A stretch of DNA of 64,000 nucleotides from JALZAI01 sp038212215 (GCA_038212215.1 JBBQUT010000006.1:1-64000), one strand, 5' to 3'. Shown: positions 26,754 through 35,565, counted from the stretch's first letter. The notes: a model not told the origin generated them from the sequence alone. Made by a program: numbers and translations.

Positions 26754-27977
26754 TCAGCCGTCCCCCGGCTGGATGTTGAGGTCGTGGCCCATCCGGTCAC
26801 GCTTGGTCTGCAGGTAGCGCAGATTCTCCGGGTTCGCGTGCACCGGCAGCGGCACCCGGCCGGTGATGCGCAGCCCGTAGCCCTCGAGCCCGGCTCGCTT
26901 GGCAGGGTTGTTGCTGAGCAGCTGCATCGAGTGCACGCCGAGATCGACGAGGATCTGGGCGCCGGTGCCGTAGTCGCGCGCGTCGGCCGGCAAGCCCAAC
27001 TCGAGATTGGCGTCGAGGGTGTCCGAGCCGGCGTCCTGCAGTTGATAGGCCTGCAATTTGTGTAGCAGCCCGATGCCACGACCCTCGTGCCCGCGAACGT
27101 AGAGCACGATCCCGCGACCCGCGCGCGCGACCGCCGCCAGCGCGGCGTCCAGTTGCGGCCCGCAGTCGCAGCGCAGCGATCCGAACACGTCGCCGGTGAG
27201 GCATTCCGAGTGCACCCGGACCAGCACGTCCTCGCCGTCGCCGACGTCGCCGAAGACGAACGCGACGTGCTCGCGACCGTCGTAATTGGACGCGTAGCCG
27301 ACCGCGGTGAATTCGCCGTAGCGCAGCGGCACCCGGGCCGAGGCGATGCGTTCGACCAGCTTCTCGAAGCGGCGGCGGTAGGAGATCAGGTCGGCGATCG
27401 AGATCAGCGCGAGGTTGTGCAGATCGGCGAACACGCGCAATTCCTCTGCGCGCGCCATGCCTGCCGGATCCTTCTCGCTCACGACCTCGCACAGCACGCC
27501 CGCCGGGCGCAGGCCTGCGAGTACGGCGAGATCGACTGCGGCCTCGGTGTGTCCCGGCCGGCGAAGGACGCCACCGTCTTTCGCGCGCAGCGGGACGACG
27601 TGTCCCGGGCGGGAGAAATCGGCAGCTGTGGACGCGGGGTCGGCCAGCAGCGTGATGGTGTGGGCGCGGTCGGCCGCAGAGATGCCGGTGCTGACGCCCT
27701 CGCGCGCGTCCACTGTGACCGAGTACGCGGTTCCGCGGCGGTCCTGGTTCACGCGGAACATCGGTGGCAGGTCCAGGCGGTCGGCCTCGGCCTCGGTGAT
27801 CGAGACGCAGACGTAGCCCGAGGTGTAGCGCACCATGAACGCGACCAACTCCGGTGTCGCCAGCTCGGCGGCGAAGATCACGTCGCCCTCGTTCTCGCGG
27901 TCCTCGTCGTCGATGACTACGACCGGACGCCCGGACTTGATGTCGGTGATGGCGCGCTCGATGCTGTCGAGGATCAC
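26754..27977 (-). CDS. ribBA: Bifunctional DHBP synthase / GTP cyclohydrolase II
   Basis: It makes both riboflavin precursors: 3,4-dihydroxy-2-butanone 4-phosphate (residues 1 to about 200, with DDEDRENEGDVIFAAE and RPGHVVPL) and the pyrimidine precursor from GTP (about 205-400, with the zinc motif HSECLTGDVFGSLRCDCG and GHEGRGIGL). The 407-residue length is normal for the fused form. The ATG overlaps the ribE stop by four bases. Confidence 0.96.
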   Translation of the reverse strand: MILDSIERAITDIKSGRPVVVIDDEDRENEGDVIFAAELATPELVAFMVRYTSGYVCVSITEAEADRLDLPPMFRVNQDRRGTAYSVTVDAREGVSTGISAADRAHTITLLADPASTAADFSRPGHVVPLRAKDGGVLRRPGHTEAAVDLAVLAGLRPAGVLCEVVSEKDPAGMARAEELRVFADLHNLALISIADLISYRRRFEKLVERIASARVPLRYGEFTAVGYASNYDGREHVAFVFGDVGDGEDVLVRVHSECLTGDVFGSLRCDCGPQLDAALAAVARAGRGIVLYVRGHEGRGIGLLHKLQAYQLQDAGSDTLDANLELGLPADARDYGTGAQILVDLGVHSMQLLSNNPAKRAGLEGYGLRITGRVPLPVHANPENLRYLQTKRDRMGHDLNIQPGDG

Positions 27978-28576
27978 GCGCTGGTCCTGAGCAGCCGCTC
28001 CACGTACTTGGCGAGCACATCGACCTCCAGATTGACCGCGTCACCGGGCGCCTTCGCGCCGAGCGTGGTCGCACGCAGCGTTTCCGGGATGAGACCGACC
28101 TCGAACCAGTCCGGACCGACCGCACTGACGGTGAGCGACACCCCGTCCACGGCGATCGAGCCCTTCTCCGCGACGTAGCGAGCCAGTTCGAGCGGCAGCC
28201 CGAAGCGTAGCTCCTCCCAGGCCTGCCCCGGCCTGCGCGCGAGCAGCACTCCAGAGCCGTCGACGTGACCTTGCACGATGTGCCCGTCCAGGCGGGCGCC
28301 GACGCGGGCGGCGCGCTCCAGATTCACCTTCGACCCGGCGTGCAGGTCGCCGATCACCGAACGCTTGAGTGTCTCGCCCATCACATCGAAGTCGATGTAG
28401 GCGGGAGCGGTGCCACGCCACCCGACGACGGTGAGACAGACCCCGTTGACCGCGATGGACGCGCCATGGGTCAGATCCGCGGCGACGGTCGACGCGGCAA
28501 GGGTGAGCACGGCGCTGTCGCCTCGTGAGTCGAGCGCGGCCACCTCGCCGACCTCTTCGATGATTCCGGTGAACAC
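27974..28576 (-). CDS. ribE: Riboflavin synthase alpha chain
   Basis: It dismutates two lumazine molecules to riboflavin. The 200-residue protein has the two repeated beta-barrel lumazine-binding domains: MFTGIIEEVGEV with VNGVCLTVV in the first, and HIVQGHVDG with VDGVSLTV in the second. It lies three bases after ribD and overlaps ribBA by four bases. The name ribC is used for the same gene in some actinobacteria. Confidence 0.95.
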   Translation of the reverse strand: MFTGIIEEVGEVAALDSRGDSAVLTLAASTVAADLTHGASIAVNGVCLTVVGWRGTAPAYIDFDVMGETLKRSVIGDLHAGSKVNLERAARVGARLDGHIVQGHVDGSGVLLARRPGQAWEELRFGLPLELARYVAEKGSIAVDGVSLTVSAVGPDWFEVGLIPETLRATTLGAKAPGDAVNLEVDVLAKYVERLLRTSA

Positions 28577-28579
28577 CGG

Positions 28580-29620
28580 CTAGTCCCCTTCCGGCCAGAC
28601 AGTGCGGCCGACGATCTTCACGTCGCCGCCCAGTCGTACGACGTCGTCGATTTCCAGTGTGACGGCTTCGGCTATGGATTCGATGCCAGCCTCACCTAGC
28701 ACCGACGGACCGGCACCAAGCAGCATCGGGCCGAAGTAGGCGATCACCTCGTCGATGCAGCGCGCTTCCAGGAACGCTCCGGCCAGCGTCGCGCCGCCCT
28801 CGAGCAGCAGGTGCCGCACGCCCCGGTCGAACAGGGCTTTGAGGGCGAAGCGTGGCGCAGCGGTGTCCAGGACCAGCGTCGGCGCCGCGCTGTCGAACAC
28901 CAGGGCGTCCTGGGGCACCCGGTGTCGGCGGTCCATGACCACCCGCAGCGGCTGGTGCTCACCCAGGACATCCCCATGGCGGACGGTCAGGTGCGGATCG
29001 TCCGCAAGCACCGTCGCGCTGCCGACCATGATCGCGTCGACGGCGTCGCGCAAGAGGTGCACATCGGCCCGGGAGGCCACGCCTGAGATCCAGCGGGAGC
29101 TGAGGTCGGCGGCAGCCGCCCGCCCGTCGAGCGTCGCGGCGTACTTCCAGCTGACGTAGGGACGCCCGGTGCGCACGCCGTGCAGCCACGGCCGCAGCGC
29201 CCCGGCCGCGGCGGCGGATGCCTCGAGGCCGGCGAACACGCTGATTCCCGCCTCGCGCAATGCCGCCGCACCCCCGGCGGCCGCCGGGTTCGGGTCGTCG
29301 ACGGCGTAGATCACTCGGCTGATTCCGGCCTCGATCAGCGCCTCGGTGCATGGACCGGTGCGGCCGGTATGCGCGCACGGCTCCAGGGTGACCACGGCCG
29401 TCGCGCCATGCCCCGCATCGCCGGCGCGCTGCAACGCGACGATCTCGGCGTGCGGACCGCCGGGCGGTGCCGTCGCGCCCTCGCCGGCGAGCATGCCGTC
29501 GGCGCCCAGCAGCACCGCGCCGACAGCCGGGTTCGGGCTGGTGCGGCCGCGAACAGTCTGCGCCAGGGCAAGGGCACGGTGCATGGCCGCCTGCTCGGCA
29601 GCGCTGACGGATCCGGTCAC
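28580..29620 (-). CDS. ribD: Bifunctional riboflavin deaminase/reductase
   Basis: The N-terminal deaminase (residues 1 to about 145) has zinc ligands HAE and PCAHTGRTGPC. The C-terminal reductase (about 150-346) has SWKYAATLDGR, STVLADDP-like SATVLADDPHLTVR and LLEGGATLAGAFL. Together they convert the GTP-cyclohydrolase product to the ribitylamino pyrimidine. The GTG overlaps the rpe stop as GTGA. I see no FMN riboswitch before it, in keeping with its place inside a longer operon. Confidence 0.95.
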   Translation of the reverse strand: MTGSVSAAEQAAMHRALALAQTVRGRTSPNPAVGAVLLGADGMLAGEGATAPPGGPHAEIVALQRAGDAGHGATAVVTLEPCAHTGRTGPCTEALIEAGISRVIYAVDDPNPAAAGGAAALREAGISVFAGLEASAAAAGALRPWLHGVRTGRPYVSWKYAATLDGRAAAADLSSRWISGVASRADVHLLRDAVDAIMVGSATVLADDPHLTVRHGDVLGEHQPLRVVMDRRHRVPQDALVFDSAAPTLVLDTAAPRFALKALFDRGVRHLLLEGGATLAGAFLEARCIDEVIAYFGPMLLGAGPSVLGEAGIESIAEAVTLEIDDVVRLGGDVKIVGRTVWPEGD

Positions 29621-30276
29621 GGCCGGTACATGGCCCCGCGAGCCCTGGCACGCAGCGCCGCCACGGCCTGCGCCGGATCCGCCGCGCCGTATACGGCGGA
29701 GCCCGCCACGAACACGTCCGCCCCGGCCTGTGCCGCCGCGACGATCGTGTCCTCGTCGATCCCGCCGTCGACTTCGACGAACAGGCGCAAGTGTCCGGAA
29801 CTGACCTGCTCGCGCGCCAAGCGCACCTTCGGCAGCACCTCGGACATGAAACTCTGACCGCCGAAGCCGGGCTCGACCGTCATCACGAGCAGCGTGTCGA
29901 ACTCGCGCAGCACGTCCAAATATGGCTCGAGCGGCGTACCCGGTTTGAGGGACAACCCGGCGAGCGCACCGGCGGAGCGGATCGCCCGCGCGGTCTGTAC
30001 TGCGTCACCGGCCGCCTCGATGTGGAATGTCACGTTGGCCGCCCCGGCCTCGGCGTAGCCAGGCGCCCAGCGATCCGGATCGTCGATCATGAGGTGGCAG
30101 TCCAGCGGGATGTCGGTCGCCTCGCGCAGACTCCGTACGACCGGCAGCCCGATCGTCAGATTGGGGACGAAATGGGCGTCCATCACGTCGACGTGCAGCC
30201 AGTCCGCGGCGCCCACCGCCTCGGCCTCGTCAGCCAGTCGGGCGAAGTCGGCGGACAGGATGCTCGGCGCGATCAT
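29617..30276 (-). CDS. rpe: Ribulose-phosphate 3-epimerase
   Basis: This pentose phosphate enzyme interconverts ribulose-5-P and xylulose-5-P; ribulose-5-P is also the RibBA substrate, which fits its place just before ribD. The roughly 219-residue TIM barrel has IAPSILSADFARL, HVDVMDAHFVPNLTIG, HLMIDDP, VEPGFGGQSF and VDGGI. The ATG at 30276 is the first start with homology; the longer frame only translates the repeated DNA upstream. Confidence 0.95.
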   Translation of the reverse strand: MIAPSILSADFARLADEAEAVGAADWLHVDVMDAHFVPNLTIGLPVVRSLREATDIPLDCHLMIDDPDRWAPGYAEAGAANVTFHIEAAGDAVQTARAIRSAGALAGLSLKPGTPLEPYLDVLREFDTLLVMTVEPGFGGQSFMSEVLPKVRLAREQVSSGHLRLFVEVDGGIDEDTIVAAAQAGADVFVAGSAVYGAADPAQAVAALRARARGAMYRP

Positions 30277-30319
30277 TGCCTCGGCCGCGCCCGCTCGTGT
30301 CGCTCGCTCACTGCGTGCA

Positions 30320-30469
30320 CTCACGCCCGAGCCTCGCTTCGCTCGTTCGGACGGCCAAGCCCGATCACATCGGTTCGCTCGCAAGCTTCGCTCACGCCCG
30401 AGCCTCGCTTCGCTCGTTCGGACGGCCAAGCCCGATCACATCGGTTCGCTCGCAAGCTTCGCTCACGCC
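30320..30469 (-). repeat. 71-bp tandem duplication of a dispersed intergenic repeat
   Basis: Two exact 71-base copies (30320-30390 and 30391-30461) plus eight bases of a third lie between rsmB and rpe. Each holds GAGCGAAGCGAGGCTCGGG and GGGCTTGGCC segments that recur, diverged, before def (33332-33390) and, in part, before the K+ channel gene (38106-38135). The two copies are identical, so the duplication is recent or kept by recombination. No gene or promoter is evident in it. Confidence 0.9.
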
Positions 30470-30506
30470 GCGAGTGTATCGACGCTCGCCGAGAGCCCGG
30501 CTTCCG

Positions 30507-31823
30507 TCACGAGCGGGCCAGCAGAGCCAGGAACATCGCGTCGGTGCCGTGCCGGTGCGGCCAAAGCTGGACGGTAGGGCCTTGTCCCAGCCCCGCGACA
30601 CCGGTGAACAGCTGCCGGGCGTCGCGCAGGTCGTAGCCCGCGACGACGCCGGACGTTTCCTGCAGATGTGGCGAGCAGGTGACGTAGGCCAGTACCCCGC
30701 TAGGGCGCACCAACCGAATCGCCGCGGCGAGCAGCGAGCGTTGCAGTTCGACCAGTTCCGCCAGGTCGGCACCGCTCCGCCGCCAGCGTGCCTCCGGACG
30801 CCGCCGCAGCGCGCCGAGTCCGGTGCAAGGGGCATCCAGCAGCACCCGGTCGTAACCGCCGTCGACCGGCGGGAGCTCGCGAGCATCGCCGACGAGCACT
30901 TCGACATTCCACGCGGCGGTGATCTGGCGGACCAGCTCGGCCCGGTGCGGGCGCAGTTCGTTGGCGAGCACGGTCGCGCCCCGCTCGGCCGCGAGGGCGG
31001 CGAGCAGGGCAGTCTTGCCGCCGGGACCGGCACAGAGGTCGATCCAGCGCTCGTCACGCCCGTCAATCGGCGCGTTGGCCAGGGCCAGCGCGCACAGCTG
31101 GCTGCCCTCGTCCTGGACGCCGGCGCGATGCCGGCGCACAAGCGCCAGCGCACCGGGGTCGCCTCCGTCCAGGCGCACCGCCCATGGCGAGTAACGCCCG
31201 GGGCGGCCGCCGGCCTGCGCGATGAGCTCGTCGCGGGTGCACCGCCCGGGCCAGGCGATCAGATGGGTCTGCGGCCGCTCGTCGTCGGCGGCTAGCGCGG
31301 CCTCTGTCTCCTCGAGCCGGCCGCCCAGTGCGTCAGCGAACGCAGCCGCGATCCACTCGGGGTGAGCCGTTCGCAGTGCGATCGCGCGAAGCTCGGTACC
31401 GCCTTCGGCCAGCGCGCTCGTCCACCCCGTCCAGTCGTCGAGGCTGACTTTGCGAAGCACGGCGTTGACGAATCCGGCAGCGCGGCCCATTCCGCTGGCG
31501 CGGGCCAGGTCGACGGTCGTGGCCAGCGCCGCGTGCGGCGGGATCCGGGTGCGCAGCAGCTGGTACGCGCCGAGCCGCAGCAGGTCGCGGACCTCGGGTT
31601 GCACCTCGGCAGCGGCGCGGGTCACGCAGCGGCCGATGATCTCGTCCAGTGTGCCCGCCGCCCGGACGGTGCCGTACCCGAGTTCGGTCGCCAGCGCCGC
31701 ATCCCGCCCGTGCAGCCTGGTCTCCGTGATCAGGCGGGGCAGGACGAGATTGGCGTACGCGCCGTCAGCGTCGACCGCGCGCAGCAATCGGTACGCGACG
31801 CGGCGGGGCTTATCGGCCGGCAT
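30507..31823 (-). CDS. rsmB: 16S rRNA m5C methyltransferase RsmB
   Basis: It methylates C967-equivalent of 16S rRNA. The 438-residue protein has an N-terminal NusB-like RNA-binding domain (PRRVAYRLLRAV to about 140) and a Rossmann methyltransferase domain with DLCAGPGGKTALLAAL (SAM site), LDAPCTGLGALRRRPEARW and the catalytic Cys in YVTCSPH. The ATG at 31823 overlaps the fmt 3' end by 14 bases, suggesting coupling. Confidence 0.94.
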   Translation of the reverse strand: MPADKPRRVAYRLLRAVDADGAYANLVLPRLITETRLHGRDAALATELGYGTVRAAGTLDEIIGRCVTRAAAEVQPEVRDLLRLGAYQLLRTRIPPHAALATTVDLARASGMGRAAGFVNAVLRKVSLDDWTGWTSALAEGGTELRAIALRTAHPEWIAAAFADALGGRLEETEAALAADDERPQTHLIAWPGRCTRDELIAQAGGRPGRYSPWAVRLDGGDPGALALVRRHRAGVQDEGSQLCALALANAPIDGRDERWIDLCAGPGGKTALLAALAAERGATVLANELRPHRAELVRQITAAWNVEVLVGDARELPPVDGGYDRVLLDAPCTGLGALRRRPEARWRRSGADLAELVELQRSLLAAAIRLVRPSGVLAYVTCSPHLQETSGVVAGYDLRDARQLFTGVAGLGQGPTVQLWPHRHGTDAMFLALLARS

Positions 31824-32751
31824 GATCGACCAGGCGCTCACCCGGTTCGAGGCGGACGCCGCGCGCCCAGTCGGCCGCCGGCATGGCCCGCTTCCCCGGA
31901 GGCTGGACCGTCCCGAGCTCGAGCTCTGCCGTCGCGGTGCCGACCGCGACGCCGGATCGCTGCGCGCGCAACTCGCCCGGCGCCAGGTCATTCGCGCCGC
32001 GCAGTCGCACCGGACCGAGCTTGAGCCGGTCCGCGCGAAACGTGGTCCACGCTCCCGGGGCGGGGGTGCAGGCTCGCACGAGCCGGTCGATATGGCGCGC
32101 CGGGGCCGTCCAGTCCACCGCGGCGTCCGCGACGGTGAACTTCGCTGCAACCGACACGCCGTCCGCCGGTTGCGGTCGAGGGTCCAGGCTGCCGTCGGCG
32201 ATGCCGTCCATCGTCGCAAGCAACAGTCCGGCGCCGGAGCGCGCGAGGCGTTCGAGCAGATCGCCTGTGGTGTCACTGGCGCGGATGGCCTCAGTGACCA
32301 CGCCGAACACCGGGCCGGTGTCCAACCCGGCTTCGATTCGGAATGTGGAGGCGCCGGTGATGTCGTCGCCGTGCAGAATTGCGTGCTGGACGGGCGCGGC
32401 ACCGCGCCATGCGGGAAGCAGCGAGAAGTGCAGGTTCACCCAGCCCTGTGGCGCGAGCGCCAGAGCGGCGGGCGGCAGCAGCGCGCCGTACGCGACGACC
32501 GCGCAGCACTCGACGCCGAGGTCGGCGAGGGCGGCCAGAAACTCCGGGTCGCCGGGGCGGGTGGGCGTCAGCACCGGCACGCCGGCTTCCGCCGCCAGAG
32601 CGGCCACCGGTGAGCCAGAAACGTGTCGACCGCGTCCGGCGCGTGCCGGCGGGCGGGTGACGGCCGCGACGACGTCGTGCGCAGGCGTGTCGAGCAACGC
32701 GCGCAGCGACGGCACGGCGGCGGCTGGTGTCCCGGCGAAGGCCAGCCTCAC
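31810..32751 (-). CDS. fmt: Methionyl-tRNA formyltransferase
   Basis: It formylates initiator Met-tRNA using 10-formyl-THF. The 313-residue protein has AFAGTPAAAVPSL at the start, the formyl-transfer site NLHFSLLPAWRGAAPVQ, FRIEAGLDTGPV and a C-terminal OB-like domain. SLLPAWRG differs from the commonest SLLPRWRG by one residue outside the catalytic Asn/His/Asp set. It lies 28 bases after def, whose product later removes the formyl group. Confidence 0.95.
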   Translation of the reverse strand: MRLAFAGTPAAAVPSLRALLDTPAHDVVAAVTRPPARAGRGRHVSGSPVAALAAEAGVPVLTPTRPGDPEFLAALADLGVECCAVVAYGALLPPAALALAPQGWVNLHFSLLPAWRGAAPVQHAILHGDDITGASTFRIEAGLDTGPVFGVVTEAIRASDTTGDLLERLARSGAGLLLATMDGIADGSLDPRPQPADGVSVAAKFTVADAAVDWTAPARHIDRLVRACTPAPGAWTTFRADRLKLGPVRLRGANDLAPGELRAQRSGVAVGTATAELELGTVQPPGKRAMPAADWARGVRLEPGERLVDHAGR

Positions 32752-32779
32752 GCCCGTTCACCAGGTGCTATCCGGGCGC

Positions 32780-33334
32780 TCATCGGCTCAGGTGCGGGTC
32801 GCTCGCATGCGGGCTGAGCTTGACGACCGGGGCGCCGAGTCCGGACCAGTCCGCCTCGCGGATCGCTTTCATCGCTGTCTTGCGGGTGACGGCGTCCAGG
32901 CGGTCGAGGAACAGCACGCCGTCCAGGTGGTCGGTCTCGTGCTGGATCGCGCGCGAGAGCTTGGCGGTGCCCTCGACCGTGATCGGGTCGCCGTACATGT
33001 TCTGCCCGTGCGCGACCACATTGGCCTTGCGCACGCAATCGAAGCTCAAGCCGGGGATGGATAGACACCCTTCGCCGCCGTCCTGCAGCTCGTCGTCCGG
33101 GAAATGCAGCACCGGATTGATCAAGTGCCCGGACTGCTCGTCGTCGACGTGGTAGGTGAATACCCGCAGCCCGACGCCGATCTGGGGTGCCGCGAGTCCG
33201 GCACCGGGCGCGTCCAGCATGGTGTCCTCGAGGTCTGCGACGAGCTGGCGCAGCTGCTTGTCGAAGTCGGTAACCACGTCGGCGGGGGTGCGCAGCACCG
33301 GGTCACCAAAGAGCCGGATCGCGACGACTGTCAC
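32780..33334 (-). CDS. def: Peptide deformylase
   Basis: This metalloenzyme removes N-formyl from nascent proteins. The product is about 184 residues with all three family motifs: GAGLAAPQIG (about 44-53), EGCLSIPG (metal Cys about 90) and QHETDHLDG (metal His about 132 and 136). The GTG at 33334 lies at the end of a dispersed repeat copy, which therefore forms the immediate 5' leader. The order def-fmt-rsmB-rpe is conserved in actinobacteria. Confidence 0.95.
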   Translation of the reverse strand: MTVVAIRLFGDPVLRTPADVVTDFDKQLRQLVADLEDTMLDAPGAGLAAPQIGVGLRVFTYHVDDEQSGHLINPVLHFPDDELQDGGEGCLSIPGLSFDCVRKANVVAHGQNMYGDPITVEGTAKLSRAIQHETDHLDGVLFLDRLDAVTRKTAMKAIREADWSGLGAPVVKLSPHASDPHLSR

Positions 33335-33390
33335 GCTTCGCTCCGGTCGTCCCGCGGGCCGAGCCCGCTCACACTGGTTCGTTCGCTCAC
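33332..33390 (-). repeat. Dispersed repeat copy upstream of def
   Basis: On the minus strand this segment runs GTGAGCGAACGAACCAGTGT, then GGGCTCGGCC, and ends GAGCGAAGCGTGAC, matching the 71-bp unit before rpe in order and spacing but clearly diverged. Its last bases include the def GTG start. The remaining 158 bases to 33548 hold no gene; AGTCTA at 33397-33402 reads TAGACT on the minus strand and is a possible -10 for def. Confidence 0.6.
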
Positions 33391-33548
33391 GCCTGGAGTC
33401 TAGGAGGCTGCGGCAGGACCGATAGCCAGCACGGCTCACCGGCCGACGGCCCAGCCGGCAGCGTGCGCGGACGTCGCGACGGCTTTGCAACCACAGGTGT
33501 CACTCATCGCTGCGACGCCGCGGGTCGTTGGGTAGCTAGACCTGACGG

Positions 33549-34808
33549 TCAAGCGTGCATTGCTGCTGACGCGGACCCGCGCTCGGCCTCTTCTAGTCTG
33601 GCGTCAGTGAGCGACAGTGTGGCGATCACGATCCCGACTGCGATGACGCCCATCACCGCGAACACCGCGCGCAAACCGATGAATTGCGCGAGCAGCCCGC
33701 CGACGGCGGCGCCGACCGGCATCGTCCCCCACGCTACGAGCCGGTAACAGCTGTTCACCCGGCCGAGCAGCCGGTCTGGTGTGATCGTCTGGCGCAGTGA
33801 GACCATCACGACGTTTGACACGACCACGCCGAGACCGCCGACGAAGAACACGGCACCGATCACATACGCGTTCGAGGTGACCGCCGAGATCCCCACCAAG
33901 GCCGCCCCTGCGGCGAAGGCGACGACGAGGGTCCGAGCGCGGCCCAGCCACCGCTGGACGTATTCGGCGATGAACGAGCCGAGCAGGCTGCCCGCCGCAT
34001 CGGTCGTCAGCAGGATCCCGAAGCCGGCCGCAGACAGTCCCATCGGGGACGACGGCCCGACCGCGTAGAGCACGAACACGGCGAAGACCGCGTTCGTGGC
34101 GAAGTTGAACGCGCCGACCATCGCCGCGAACCGGCGCAGTAGCGGCTGACTCCGCAGGAACCGCAGACCCTCCGCGATCTCTGCCCGCATGGTCGAGGGT
34201 GGGCCATCGTGTTCGACGCGGAACGAGCCGCGCACCAGCCAGAGCACGGCCACCGCGACCAGCCAGAGCGCGGCCGGGGTGAGGAATGACAGCGCGGCCC
34301 CCGCGGCGGCGAGCACCCCGGCCAGGGGCGGGCCGAGGAACTGGTTGGCGGTGACCTCCATGCCGTAGAGGCGACCATTGGCCTTCGCGAGCGCCGCCCG
34401 GCCGACCATTTGCGGGATGATCGACTGCGCGGAGGTGTCGTAGAGGGTCTCGGCCGCACCCACGCAGATCGCCACGACGTAGAGCGCCCAGATCGAGCCA
34501 CCGCCCAGCGCCGCGAGTAAGGCCAGCCCACCGAGCAACGCCGCACGGATGAGGTTCACCCCCACCATCGCGCGACGCCGGTCGAGCCGATCACTCAGCG
34601 CACCCGCCGGCAGAGCGAACAGCAGCCAGGGCAGCGTGAATGCGAACGCCAGCCCAGCGATCAACGCCGGCGAACGGGTGTACTCGAGTGCGACGAGCGG
34701 GAGTCCGACCTTCAGAATCCCGTCCGCGACGTTCGACAGCCCGGACGAGGTCCACAGTCGCCAGTAGTCAGCTCCGAGGACTGGGCGTTCCACTGCGGCA
34801 TTCGACAT
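33549..34808 (-). CDS. MFS transporter (exporter type)
   Basis: The 419-residue protein has about 12 transmembrane helices and the MFS motif A variant GALSDRLDRRRAMVGVNLIRAAL between helices 2 and 3. Overall form is like the enterobactin-exporter/MFS_3 class common in actinobacteria. The ATG at 34808 is chosen since homology (DYWRLWTSSGLSNVADG) follows directly. It is divergent from an ArsR-type regulator across a 75-base region full of repeats, so that regulator probably controls it. The substrate is unknown. Confidence 0.85.
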   Translation of the reverse strand: MSNAAVERPVLGADYWRLWTSSGLSNVADGILKVGLPLVALEYTRSPALIAGLAFAFTLPWLLFALPAGALSDRLDRRRAMVGVNLIRAALLGGLALLAALGGGSIWALYVVAICVGAAETLYDTSAQSIIPQMVGRAALAKANGRLYGMEVTANQFLGPPLAGVLAAAGAALSFLTPAALWLVAVAVLWLVRGSFRVEHDGPPSTMRAEIAEGLRFLRSQPLLRRFAAMVGAFNFATNAVFAVFVLYAVGPSSPMGLSAAGFGILLTTDAAGSLLGSFIAEYVQRWLGRARTLVVAFAAGAALVGISAVTSNAYVIGAVFFVGGLGVVVSNVVMVSLRQTITPDRLLGRVNSCYRLVAWGTMPVGAAVGGLLAQFIGLRAVFAVMGVIAVGIVIATLSLTDARLEEAERGSASAAMHA

Positions 34809-34831
34809 GCATGAAAGAGTTTCACATCGGT

Positions 34832-34878
34832 GGAGAATTATCCATCGATCGAGGATTCTGCATCGATCGGGTATTCTC
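34832..34878. promoter_or_regulatory. Divergent operator/promoter region of the MFS gene and its regulator
   Basis: Two direct repeats CATCGATCG lie at 34843 and 34861, flanked by outer arms GAGAAT and ATTCTC that form an inverted repeat. On the plus strand TATTCT (34872-34877) is six bases before the regulator ATG; on the minus strand GATAAT (34842-34837) is a -10 for the transporter. Both promoters are therefore inside one repeated site, as expected when a regulator represses itself and its neighbour. Confidence 0.55.
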
Positions 34879-34883
34879 TTCGC

Positions 34884-35438
34884 ATGACCACGTCGGGACG
34901 GACGCGGCGTCCACCCACCATGGAGGAGGTCAAGGCGCTCGGCCATCCCCTGCGCTTGCGGATCCTGCGCCTGTGCGAGCAGGACGAGCTGACCAACAAG
35001 CAGCTCGCCAACCGGCTGGACCGCGACCCGGGGTCCGTGCTCTACCACGTTCGGATGCTCGCCAACGCCGGGCTGCTCGAAGCGGCCCCGGTGCGAGCCG
35101 GAGCGAGTGGTGCGCTGGAGAAGCCTTACCGTTCGACCGGCGCGACCTGGTGGCTGGACGGACCCCTCGTCGGCACCGACGCCGAGTACGCGCCGGTCGA
35201 GGCGTTTCAGGCCGAACTTCGCGAGGCAGGGCTGGACTCGATCGCGATCTACGAACGCTTCTACCTGCATCTGTCGCCGGCGGACGCCGCGGAGCTGGAC
35301 CGGCGCATCCTCACGGTTCTCGACGAATACGTAGAGACCGATGAGCAGCGCCGCGACCAGCCGGTGCTTGGCGGGATGCTGCTACTGCACCGCGTCGCCC
35401 GGCGCAGCGGCGATTCTAGCGACGCGGTCGCCGAGTAG
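34884..35438 (+). CDS. ArsR-type winged-helix transcriptional regulator
   Basis: The 184-residue protein has an N-terminal winged helix (EEVKALGHPLRLRILRLCEQ, then NKQLANRLDRDPGSVLYHVRMLANAGLLE) and a C-terminal helical domain of about 90 residues. It lacks the Cys metal motif of classical ArsR, so its ligand is probably not a metal (inference). The ATG at 34884 is six bases after a -10 element and has no ribosome site, so the mRNA is likely leaderless. It probably controls the divergent MFS gene. Confidence 0.85.
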   Translation: MTTSGRTRRPPTMEEVKALGHPLRLRILRLCEQDELTNKQLANRLDRDPGSVLYHVRMLANAGLLEAAPVRAGASGALEKPYRSTGATWWLDGPLVGTDAEYAPVEAFQAELREAGLDSIAIYERFYLHLSPADAAELDRRILTVLDEYVETDEQRRDQPVLGGMLLLHRVARRSGDSSDAVAE

Positions 35439-35540
35439 GGCGGATCCGTCGCACCCTAGGTCGGGACGTCGCAACCTTCGGCCGGACGCGACACGACCGG
35501 CAGGCGGCCCGAAAGGAACCGACTGGACCCACCATGGCGT

Positions 35541-35565
35541 CGTTAGTTAGCATAGCTAACTAACG
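35541..35565 (+). promoter_or_regulatory. Perfect 11-bp-arm palindromic operator before the DHA2 exporter
   Basis: CGTTAGTTAGC and GCTAACTAACG are perfect inverted arms around ATA, ending 12 bases before the exporter's GTG. AT-rich TTAGTTAGC..GCTAACTAA palindromes are typical MarR- or TetR-family operators. The site stands out in a GC-rich region. No MarR or TetR gene is adjacent, so its regulator would act from elsewhere; the upstream ArsR-type gene is the only local candidate. Confidence 0.75.

Noticed and set aside
30320..30469. Possible CRISPR array
   Set aside because: The units are directly abutting exact 71-bp tandem copies with no unique spacers, and no cas gene is in the window.
29600..30510. 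FMN riboswitch before the riboflavin genes
   Set aside because: No match to the conserved FMN-element core is visible near ribD or rpe; ribD is coupled to rpe by a four-base overlap.
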